Below, one piece after another: positions 1 to 5,094 of a stretch of 5,094 bases of DNA. Under the pieces are notes generated by a model that ran no database searches, was not told where the DNA came from, and saw only the letters and a list, made by a program, of their open reading frames with translations. The position numbers were made by a program, and so were the translations under genes. Each line of letters begins with the position of its first letter. Positions within the stretch are counted from its first letter, which is position 1. The stretch is from Bacillota bacterium (GTDB lineage: Bacteria; Bacillota; Clostridia; Christensenellales; Aristaeellaceae). The stretch spans positions 1-5,094 of the forward strand of contig JAGVSV010000082.1 in NCBI GenBank assembly GCA_019137115.1, in the 5' to 3' direction.

Positions 1-346
1 CGTACAGCAGCCGCAGATAGTCGTGGATTTCCGTCACCGTGCCCACGGTGGAGCGCGGGTTGTGGCTGGTGGTGCGCTGGTCAATCGATATGGTGGGGGA
101 TAGGCCCTCGATCAAATCGACATCCGGCTTGTCCATCTGCCCCAAAAACTGACGGGCATAGGCGGACATGCTCTCGATAAACCGGCGCTGACCTTCAGCA
201 TAGATGGTATCAAAGGCAAGCGAGGACTTGCCAGAACCCGACAAGCCCGTAAAGACGATCAGTTTGTTGCGCGGCAGCGTCAGGTTCACGTTCTTTAGGT
301 TGTGTTCCCGTGCGCCCCGTATGATGATTTCCTGGGAATCCGGCAT
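1..346 (-). CDS. uvrA: Excinuclease ABC subunit A (UvrA), N-terminal part (3' end outside window)
   Basis: UvrA is the damage-sensing ABC ATPase dimer of nucleotide excision repair, which loads UvrB on lesions and is the partner recruited by Mfd. The first 115 residues are visible, read by direct translation, and the frame is open to the left edge. The start MPDSQEIIIRGAREHNLKN is the standard UvrA N-terminus. Walker A GLSGSGKSS is at residues 34-42 with Lys40. It is followed by AFDTIYAEGQRRFIESMSAY and FLGQMDKPDVD, then the UvrA-type Q-loop region IDQRTTSHNPRSTVGTVTEI at 88-107. The fragment stops just before the expected first zinc-binding region. The ATG at 346 is preferred because GGAG at 352-355 lies five bases upstream. 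An in-frame ATG at 361 would add five residues (MDGEQ) but has no good ribosome binding site. The gene sits 96 bp downstream of mfd in the same direction. Confidence 0.97.
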   Translation of the reverse strand, partial: MPDSQEIIIRGAREHNLKNVNLTLPRNKLIVFTGLSGSGKSSLAFDTIYAEGQRRFIESMSAYARQFLGQMDKPDVDLIEGLSPTISIDQRTTSHNPRSTVGTVTEIHDYLRLLY

Positions 347-350
347 TTGT

Positions 351-355
351 TCTCC
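351..355 (-). promoter_or_regulatory. Ribosome binding site of uvrA
   Basis: The minus strand reads GGAGA ACAA ATG, with the GGAG core five bases before the uvrA ATG at 346. It decides between this start and the in-frame ATG at 361, which has no comparable site. Confidence 0.7.
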
Positions 356-369
356 ATCCATCGCAAGAA

Positions 370-392
370 GTGCCCCGCATACAACAGGGCAC
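370..392 (-). other. Small inverted repeat in the mfd-uvrA gap
   Basis: GTGCCC and GGGCAC form a perfect six-base-pair stem around an 11-base loop. On the minus strand it lies downstream of mfd and upstream of the uvrA ribosome binding site. It lacks a following T run, so it is a poor intrinsic terminator. It could be a 5' leader hairpin if uvrA transcription starts near 390, or it may be chance. Confidence 0.3.
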
Positions 393-396
393 AGTA

Positions 397-426
397 AGCA
401 TACCACCCCGACAGTCCGCAGGGCAA
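397..426 (-). promoter_or_regulatory. Possible uvrA promoter (extended -10)
   Basis: In the mfd-uvrA gap the minus strand has TTGCCC at 421-426 (four of six matches to TTGACA). An 18-base spacer follows, then TATGCT at 397-402 (four of six matches to TATAAT), preceded by TGG, which makes an extended -10. Transcription would start near 390. Two degenerate hexamers in GC-rich DNA can arise by chance. No LexA-type SOS box of the GAAC-N4-GTTC kind is visible in the gap. Confidence 0.3.
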
Positions 427-442
427 GAATGTGAAGCCTGTA

Positions 443-2995
443 TCAGCCCGCTTGCTGGTGGCGTTCCATTGCGCTGATCAGCGCCTCCAACAGGGGAATA
501 GCCGCTTCCAGCATGTCGGCTTCCGACATTCGCGGCAGCTTGATCAACAGGCTGGTCTGCCTGCCAGAGGAAAGCGAAAAGCGCTGATCGGTTGCTGTCA
601 TCGCCGCCAGCAGCACGTGGGGGTCGGCCACATACTGCGCGTTCAGGCGCAGCTTCAGGTAACCGTCCGTCGCGCTGACCAGGTCGGCGCCAATGGCGCG
701 CGCCAGCGAGCGCAGGTGCGCCACGCTGACCAGGTTGGTCACAGGAACAGCCGGTTCGCCGAAGCGGTCGATCAGCTCGTCGAGCACTTCAATGCGGTCC
801 TGCCTTGTGCGGATCATGGCGATGCGCTTGTAGACCTCCATGCGCTGTGCCTCGCCGCGCACATAGGCGTCCGGCAGGTAAGCGCTGATCTTGAGTTCCA
901 CGCGCGTTTCCAGCTCGCGGTCACGCTGGAAGCTGAAATCACCTTTGGCTTCCAGCACGGCTTCCTCAATCATCTTTACGTACATGTCATAGCCCACCAC
1001 GCTGACCTGGCCGGACTGCTCGGGCCCGAACATATTGCCCGCGCCGCGGATCTCCAGATCGCGCATGGCGATGCGGAAGCCTGCGCCAAACTCCGTGAAC
1101 TCCTTGATCGCGGACAGGCGCTTTTCCGCCGTTTCGGTCAGCACGCGGTCAGGGCGCACGGTGAAGTACGCATACGCCACGCGGCTGGAGCGGCCCACGC
1201 GGCCTCGTAGCTGGTACAGCTGGGACAGGCCAAAGTGGTCAGCGTCGTATACGATCAGGGTGTTGGCGTTGGGCACATCGATGCCGTTTTCAATGATGGT
1301 GCTGGATAACAGCACATCGTACGCGCCCTCATAGAAGTCCATCATGATGTCTTCCAGCGTATGCTCGGGCATCTGCCCATGCGCCACGGCGATGCGCGCC
1401 TCCGGCACCAGCAGGCGCAGGCGGCTGGCGAAGCGCTCAATGTCGCGCACGCGGTTGTACAGGAAGAACACCTGGCCGGAACGGCTCATCTCCCGCATTA
1501 GCGCGTCCCGGATCAACGGCTCGTGATAGTCCGTCACATAGGTTTGCACCGGAAAACGCTCCTCCGGCGGGGTTTCCAGCAGGCTCATGTCCCGGACGCC
1601 CACCATGCTCATGTGCAGCGTGCGGGGGATGGGCGTGGCGGACAACGTCAGCACGTCCACCTCGCCTTTCATGCTTTTGATGCGCTCCTTGTGCCCGACG
1701 CCAAAGCGCTGTTCCTCGTCCACCACCAGCAGGCCCAGATTCTGGAATGCCACATCCTTGGACAGCAGCCGGTGGGTGCCGATCAGGATGTCCACCTGGC
1801 CGGCGCGGGCGGCGGCGATCACTTCCCTGTTTTGCTTGGGCGTGCGGAAACGGCTGACAAACTCCACGCGCACCGGGAAATCCTCAAAGCGTTTGCGCAA
1901 GGTGCGGTAATGCTGCTGCACCAGAATGGTGGTGGGGGCGAGGAACGCCACCTGCTTGCCATTGAGCACACAGCGCAGCGCCGCGCGCATGGCGACCTCG
2001 GTTTTGCCGTAGCCCACATCGCCGCACAGCAGGCGGTCCATGTTGACCGGCTTGGCCATGTCATCCAGCGTTTCCTCGATGGCGCGCTCCTGGTCAGGCG
2101 TCAGCTCATATTCAAAGCTCTCGGCAAACTGGCGCTCCCAGTCATCCCAGGCGGGAAAGGCATACCCCGGTATGGCCTGCCGGGCGGCATATAGCTTGAC
2201 CAGGTCGATGGCAAGTTTCGCCAAGCCGGCTTTGACTTTTTTCTTCTGCCGGTTCCAGTCCCCGCCAGTCAGGTCGTTGAGCGGGGGCGCGTCACCGCCC
2301 GCGCCGATGTACTTTTGCACCCGGTCAAACTGGTCGACCGGGATGTACAGTTTGTCATTGCCCCGGTACTGGATAAACAGATAATCGCGGAAGATGCCTT
2401 CGCTTTGCAGCCGCACCGTGCCGTGGTATATGCCCACGCCATGGTCCTCATGCACCACGTAGTCGCCCTCGCGCAGGTCAGTGAACGCCTCTATGCGCTC
2501 CCCGGCATATTGCCGCTGCCGTGCCCTGCGCCGCTCGCTGCCAAAGATGTCCGTGTCGGTGATGACAGCCAGGCCGGCATCGTGCAGCATAAAGCCGCGC
2601 GAAAAGGAAACGGAGGAAAGAGCAATGCCGTCCGCATCGCTGTCCGGTTCGGGCAGCGCTACATCAAACTCGTTCAGCGCCGTGCGCACGCGTTGCGCGC
2701 GCGTCGCCGAACCCATCAGCATGGCGATCTGCCAGCCGTTTGCACGCCAGGACACGATATCCCGCGCCAAATCCGCGTACCGACCGGTATAGCCGGACAA
2801 GCCCGTTCCCTTCATGGCCACCGCGAGATCGGGCTGCAGCCCCATCTGGCCGCGCAGCAATTCCTGCATGGTCAGTACGGGGCGCGACCTCAGCGCGTCC
2901 TCCGCCTCATCGGAGGTGTACAGCAACCCCTGCTGCGCCTGCGTTGCTTCGCCGCGCGAGATCGCCTGCTCCAGGTCGCTGGCAAAACCCAGCAT
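443..2995 (-). CDS. mfd: Transcription-repair coupling factor Mfd, C-terminal part (RNA polymerase-interacting domain, SF2 translocase, TRCF domain)
   Basis: This 850-codon frame holds the rest of Mfd, the ATP-driven DNA translocase that pushes stalled RNA polymerase forward or off at lesions. The RNA polymerase-interacting domain is at about residues 173-230 (EGDYVVHEDHGVGIYHG, then KLYIPVDQFDRVQKYIG). The RecG-like superfamily 2 motor follows. Walker A is GDVGYGKTE at 325-333, motif Ia is APTTILVQQH at 353-362, and motif Ic is IGTHRLL. Motif II is DEEQ at 426-429, motif III is LSATPIPRT, motif V is SSTIIENGIDVPNA, and motif VI is QLRGRVGRS at 595-603. The RecG-type translocation motif RGAGNMFGPEQSG is at 650-662. 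The TRCF domain at about 695-800 (AYLPDAYV, then MEVYKRIA) normally masks the UvrA-binding surface. Add 327 for numbering in the joined protein. The ATG at 2995 is the first in this frame but lacks a clear Shine-Dalgarno site. Homology begins upstream of it in the frameshifted sequence, so it is probably not the natural start. No catalytic residue is missing. Confidence 0.95.
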   Translation of the reverse strand: MLGFASDLEQAISRGEATQAQQGLLYTSDEAEDALRSRPVLTMQELLRGQMGLQPDLAVAMKGTGLSGYTGRYADLARDIVSWRANGWQIAMLMGSATRAQRVRTALNEFDVALPEPDSDADGIALSSVSFSRGFMLHDAGLAVITDTDIFGSERRRARQRQYAGERIEAFTDLREGDYVVHEDHGVGIYHGTVRLQSEGIFRDYLFIQYRGNDKLYIPVDQFDRVQKYIGAGGDAPPLNDLTGGDWNRQKKKVKAGLAKLAIDLVKLYAARQAIPGYAFPAWDDWERQFAESFEYELTPDQERAIEETLDDMAKPVNMDRLLCGDVGYGKTEVAMRAALRCVLNGKQVAFLAPTTILVQQHYRTLRKRFEDFPVRVEFVSRFRTPKQNREVIAAARAGQVDILIGTHRLLSKDVAFQNLGLLVVDEEQRFGVGHKERIKSMKGEVDVLTLSATPIPRTLHMSMVGVRDMSLLETPPEERFPVQTYVTDYHEPLIRDALMREMSRSGQVFFLYNRVRDIERFASRLRLLVPEARIAVAHGQMPEHTLEDIMMDFYEGAYDVLLSSTIIENGIDVPNANTLIVYDADHFGLSQLYQLRGRVGRSSRVAYAYFTVRPDRVLTETAEKRLSAIKEFTEFGAGFRIAMRDLEIRGAGNMFGPEQSGQVSVVGYDMYVKMIEEAVLEAKGDFSFQRDRELETRVELKISAYLPDAYVRGEAQRMEVYKRIAMIRTRQDRIEVLDELIDRFGEPAVPVTNLVSVAHLRSLARAIGADLVSATDGYLKLRLNAQYVADPHVLLAAMTATDQRFSLSSGRQTSLLIKLPRMSEADMLEAAIPLLEALISAMERHQQAG

Positions 2996-3011
2996 CCGGT
3001 CATCCGGGGGT
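2996..3011 (-). other. mfd: Frameshift site in mfd (C5 run followed by TGA)
   Basis: On the minus strand the upstream frame reads GAC ACC CCC GGA TGA (D T P G stop). Deleting one C from the five-C run (plus-strand G run 3006-3010) gives GAC ACC CCG GAT GAC CGG ATG (D T P D D R M), which enters the downstream frame with no residues lost or repeated. The joined protein is 1177 residues, the length known for B. subtilis Mfd. This is the typical picture of a one-base insertion in a homopolymer, either a sequencing or assembly error or a recent mutation. I see no recognised programmed-frameshift cassette. The stop and the next ATG are only four bases apart (TGA CCGG ATG), so reinitiation is conceivable. 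Confidence 0.88.
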
Positions 3012-3977
3012 GTCGATCACGATCAATGCGTCCGGAAACAGGTCCCATAGGCCGACAGATTCCGGCATGACCAGATGCGTCCATTCCTGGATGCCTGTGA
3101 AATAGCCTTCCTCTTCCAGCCGCTGGGCATCCAGCATCAACTGATCCAGGCCATATGGATGGACCGCGGCATCGCCCGCGTCCTCATTCGGGGGCAAGGC
3201 GTACTGATCCAGCATGCGGGAGCGCGCGCTGGCAGAGCGTTCAATGGCTTGCCGCATGGCGTCAGCGGCACGCACCCGGTCGTCCTCTTTGACGAAATAT
3301 TCCACCGCCGGCGTCAGGCGCACGGTTTCCATGGTTTGGGTGCTGCGCTGGGTCAGCGTATCAAAACTGCGGATCGCGTCCACCTGGGTGTCAAAGAACT
3401 CAATGCGCACGGCGTCATCCGCGCAGGGGGGAAACACATCCAGCAGGTCGCCGCGCACCGCGTACTGGCCGCGCCCCTCCACCATGTCCACGCGCTCGTA
3501 GCCCATGACGGTCAGACGCGCCGTGAGCGTGTCCATGTCGTGCTCCTGCCCGGTGCGAACGGTGATCACCGCGCCCTCGTAGGCTTTGCGGGGCATCAGC
3601 CGCAGCAGCAGGGTATCCGCCGCCATGCACAGCACGCGCATGCGGCCTTCCATGGCCCGATCCAGCACCGTGAGGCGCCGCCACTGGGTATCCCGGCTGC
3701 GCGCGGCGCGGATGAACTGCAATTCCTGGGCGGGCACCAGCCCCGCGCGGCCATCCAGCAGGTGGGCACAATCCTCGGCAGCGCGCATAGCTGCCTGCTC
3801 GCTGGAGCACACATAGATGACCTGCTTGCCGTTGGATGCGGCCAGCGCCGCCACCATGTACGCGCGCTGCGACTCGGTCGCGTCATACAGCGCCACATGC
3901 TTGCCCCTGGAAATGGCGGCCAGCGCCTGCTGCCAGGGCGGGTGGGCGGTGAGCGCGTCAAACCGCTGGTTCTTCAT
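3000..3977 (-). CDS. mfd: Transcription-repair coupling factor Mfd, N-terminal fragment (UvrB-like module), ends at a frameshift
   Basis: This frame encodes 325 residues covering the N-terminal UvrB-homology module of Mfd (domains D1a-D2-D1b). In Mfd this module binds UvrA and also holds the protein in its autoinhibited form. The UvrB-like segment GYERVDMVEGRG, followed by YAVRGDLLDVFPP, is at about residues 159-184. RIEFFDTQVDAIRSFD follows at 191-206. The Walker A loop of true UvrB is absent from the start of the module, as expected for Mfd. The frame stops at TGA 3000-3002, right after FPDALIVIDTPG, where an intact Mfd would read on. Skipping one base in the preceding C run continues as TPDDRMLGFASDLEQ into the downstream 850-codon frame, giving 1177 residues in all. 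The ATG at 3977 is supported by GGAGG at 3982-3986, four bases upstream. The gene overlaps the 3' end of pth. I read this and the next entry as one gene. Confidence 0.92.
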   Translation of the reverse strand: MKNQRFDALTAHPPWQQALAAISRGKHVALYDATESQRAYMVAALAASNGKQVIYVCSSEQAAMRAAEDCAHLLDGRAGLVPAQELQFIRAARSRDTQWRRLTVLDRAMEGRMRVLCMAADTLLLRLMPRKAYEGAVITVRTGQEHDMDTLTARLTVMGYERVDMVEGRGQYAVRGDLLDVFPPCADDAVRIEFFDTQVDAIRSFDTLTQRSTQTMETVRLTPAVEYFVKEDDRVRAADAMRQAIERSASARSRMLDQYALPPNEDAGDAAVHPYGLDQLMLDAQRLEEEGYFTGIQEWTHLVMPESVGLWDLFPDALIVIDTPG

Positions 3978-4560
3978 CGTGCCTCCGGTTGAACCGGTTC
4001 ATGGTCAGGTTGATGCCATGCTCCACAAAGCAGACCGCGGCTTTTGCCGCCGCCTCAAATGCTTCTTCCATCAGGGGACGGGTGGTTTCATCATGTTTGG
4101 CCAGCACCCATGCCGCCAGGTCAAAGTAGATGGGCGGGGCGCCGGTGCCGATCCGGATGCGCGGGAAATCGCCGGTTCCGGTTTCGGCGATGATGCTCTT
4201 CCATCCGTTGTGCGTGCCCGCGCCACCCTTCATGCGCACGCGGATCACGCCGGGCGGCAGGTCGATGTCGTCGGATATGACAAGCACCTGCTCCGGTTGC
4301 AGCTTGTACCACCGCATCGCTTCCGCGACGGCCTGCCCGCTCAGGTTCATATACGTCTGCGGCTTGAGCAATACAACGCGCTTGCCCGCAATGGTGCTTT
4401 CGCCGACCAGCGAACGGAAGCGTGCCCGGTCGATGGCGATGCCCACGGATTTGGACAGTATATCCAGCGCTTCAAAGCCCGCGTTGTGGCGCGTGCGCTC
4501 ATATTGGGCGCCGGGATTTCCCAGCCCCGCGATCAGCACCATGTGGTTTGTCCCGCTCAT
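3958..4560 (-). CDS. pth: Peptidyl-tRNA hydrolase (Pth, bacterial type)
   Basis: Cytosolic esterase that cleaves peptidyl-tRNA dropped from ribosomes and recycles the tRNA; the B. subtilis homologue is also called spoVC. It is 200 residues long, close to the usual 190-200. Numbering from the ATG at 4560, GLGNPG is near residues 12-17. TRHNAGF follows, with the catalytic His near residue 25, then KPQTYMNLSG near 66-75. SDDIDLPPG near 96-104 carries the catalytic-site Asp, and GGAGTHNGWKS near 112-122 is the substrate loop. All expected active-site residues (Asn, His, Asp, Asn) are present. The start is ambiguous. A TTG at 4563 lies directly upstream. The ATG at 4560 shares a base with the purR stop (TGATG), which suggests translational coupling. 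A third start, ATG at 4542, gives MVLIAGLGNPG, where most family members begin. No strong Shine-Dalgarno site distinguishes them. The 3' end overlaps mfd by 20 bases. Confidence 0.96.
   Translation of the reverse strand: MSGTNHMVLIAGLGNPGAQYERTRHNAGFEALDILSKSVGIAIDRARFRSLVGESTIAGKRVVLLKPQTYMNLSGQAVAEAMRWYKLQPEQVLVISDDIDLPPGVIRVRMKGGAGTHNGWKSIIAETGTGDFPRIRIGTGAPPIYFDLAAWVLAKHDETTRPLMEEAFEAAAKAAVCFVEHGINLTMNRFNRRHDEEPAV
3982..3986 (-). promoter_or_regulatory. Ribosome binding site of mfd, inside the pth-mfd junction
   Basis: The minus strand reads GGAGG CACG ATG. This full Shine-Dalgarno core is four bases before the mfd ATG at 3977 and lies within the last codons of pth. It supports the 3977 start and shows that mfd has its own ribosome entry although it overlaps pth. 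Confidence 0.75.
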
Positions 4561-5094
4561 CAATCGTACAGCCAGCTGCCCGGTTTCACCATCGGTTGTC
4601 CGTCCGGGTTGGGGCCGGCATAGGTCATCAGCGCTTTGATGTCGCTGACCAGCCGTTTGTCTGGGTTTTCCTGCGCCAGCACAAAGCCCATGCCAACCAC
4701 ATCCACGTCAAATTCGTACATCAATGCGGACATGCCTTTGGCGGTGCCGCCCTTGCGGATAAAGTCGTCAATGATCAGCGCTTTCTGCCCGGCGCGCACC
4801 GCCCGGCGGGACAACGACATGGTTTCCGAGCCGCCGTTGTCCGACGGAAAGATGATGCTCATCGCGCTGCCCTCATAAACCTTGTTGGCGCGGCGCGCAA
4901 TGATCAGCGGCACGTTGAGCGTCTCCGCGGTGGTCAGCGCAACCGGTATGCCCTTGGTTTCCATCGTCAGCACAAAATCGGCGCCCGCCTCGTAGTACGC
5001 ACCGGCCAATATGACGCCCATCTTCCGGCACAGCACCGGGTCTGACAGCACATCCGACAGGTACAGAAACCCGCCGGGCAGCAGCCTGTCGGAC
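4560..5094 (-). CDS. purR: Purine operon repressor PurR, C-terminal part (5' end outside window)
   Basis: This is the C-terminal phosphoribosyltransferase-fold domain of the Gram-positive purine repressor, which binds operator DNA of purine genes and is released by PRPP. About 177 residues are visible and the frame is open to the right edge, so the real start and the winged-helix DNA-binding domain lie outside. The first visible residues, SDRLLPGGFLYLSDVL, match the PurR linker (PDRILPGGYLYMTDIL in B. subtilis from memory). Next come METKGIPVA, NVPLIIARR and VYEGSAMSI, all PurR-like. The PRPP-binding motif IIDDFIRKGGT lies at about 4743-4775 with both acidic residues intact. A GTG at 5051 could be taken as a start, but similarity continues upstream of it, so it is internal. 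The C-terminal tail seems roughly ten residues shorter than in B. subtilis and ends PGSWLYD. The stop overlaps the pth start. Xanthine phosphoribosyltransferase is the main alternative, but the LPGG linker favours PurR. Confidence 0.9.
   Translation of the reverse strand, partial: SDRLLPGGFLYLSDVLSDPVLCRKMGVILAGAYYEAGADFVLTMETKGIPVALTTAETLNVPLIIARRANKVYEGSAMSIIFPSDNGGSETMSLSRRAVRAGQKALIIDDFIRKGGTAKGMSALMYEFDVDVVGMGFVLAQENPDKRLVSDIKALMTYAGPNPDGQPMVKPGSWLYD

Noticed and set aside
370..392. Rho-independent terminator between mfd and uvrA
   Set aside because: The stem has only six pairs with an 11-base loop, and no T run follows on the minus strand.
210..401. Minus-strand 63-codon open frame overlapping the start of uvrA
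   Set aside because: It is out of frame with uvrA, whose own frame shows an unmistakable UvrA N-terminus with Walker A; this is a shadow.
431..1210. 259-codon plus-strand open frame opposite the mfd 3' end
   Set aside because: It is antisense to conserved Mfd motor and TRCF sequence, has low-complexity His/Ala/Arg-rich composition and no recognisable motif.
3000..3011. Programmed +1 frameshifting in mfd
   Set aside because: The sequence CCC GGA TGA lacks the features of the known prfB-type site (CTT TGA with an upstream Shine-Dalgarno sequence), and Mfd is not known to use recoding; a homopolymer indel is simpler.
3075..3992. 305-codon plus-strand open frame opposite the N-terminal part of mfd
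   Set aside because: It is antisense to a clear Mfd coding frame, its translation is rich in His, Ala, Gly and Arg with no recognisable domain, and such shadows are expected in GC-rich coding DNA.
3817..4623. Plus-strand open frame of 268 codons across pth
   Set aside because: It runs antisense through pth and both gene junctions and has no domain-like features; it is a shadow.
5049..5051. GTG at 5051 as the true start of the purR-like gene
   Set aside because: The frame stays open to the window edge and the residues before the GTG still match the PurR linker, so the GTG is internal.

Overview
The window is a compact, minus-strand block of housekeeping genes. Read 5' to 3' on the minus strand (right to left in window coordinates) the order is purR (3' part) - pth - mfd - uvrA (5' part). 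DNA is GC-rich (about 60% by eye), and its third codon positions are mostly G or C. The regulator is the Gram-positive type of PurR (a phosphoribosyltransferase-fold repressor). The grouping purR/pth/mfd recalls the Bacillus subtilis region purR-spoVG-glmU-prs-ctc-pth-mfd, here without the intervening genes. This points to a GC-rich member of Bacillota, most likely a Clostridia-type lineage. That placement is inference from gene content and order, not from a marker phylogeny.

Layout: 4560-5094 carries the C-terminal part of PurR, cut by the window edge. Pth (peptidyl-tRNA hydrolase) follows at about 3958-4560, its ATG overlapping the purR stop by one base. The transcription-repair coupling factor Mfd follows from 3977, overlapping the end of pth by 20 bases. 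Mfd is split: a 325-codon frame ends in TGA at 3000-3002, and the remaining 850 codons run in another frame to 443. Removing one base from a five-base C run (plus-strand G run 3006-3010) joins the two into a continuous 1177-residue Mfd, the length of the B. subtilis protein. A 96-bp gap (347-442) separates mfd from uvrA. It holds a possible extended -10 promoter, a small hairpin and a good ribosome binding site. The first 115 codons of uvrA then run off the left edge.

Functionally, mfd and uvrA belong together: Mfd removes stalled RNA polymerase at lesions and hands the site to UvrA through its UvrB-like N-terminal module. Pth recycles peptidyl-tRNA released from stalled ribosomes. PurR is the purine-synthesis repressor that senses PRPP. 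The first three genes overlap and are very probably one translationally coupled transcript.

I see no RNA gene, mobile element, CRISPR array or repeat family here, and no undescribed system. The one real anomaly is the split mfd, most simply explained by a one-base indel (sequencing or assembly error, or a true mutation).
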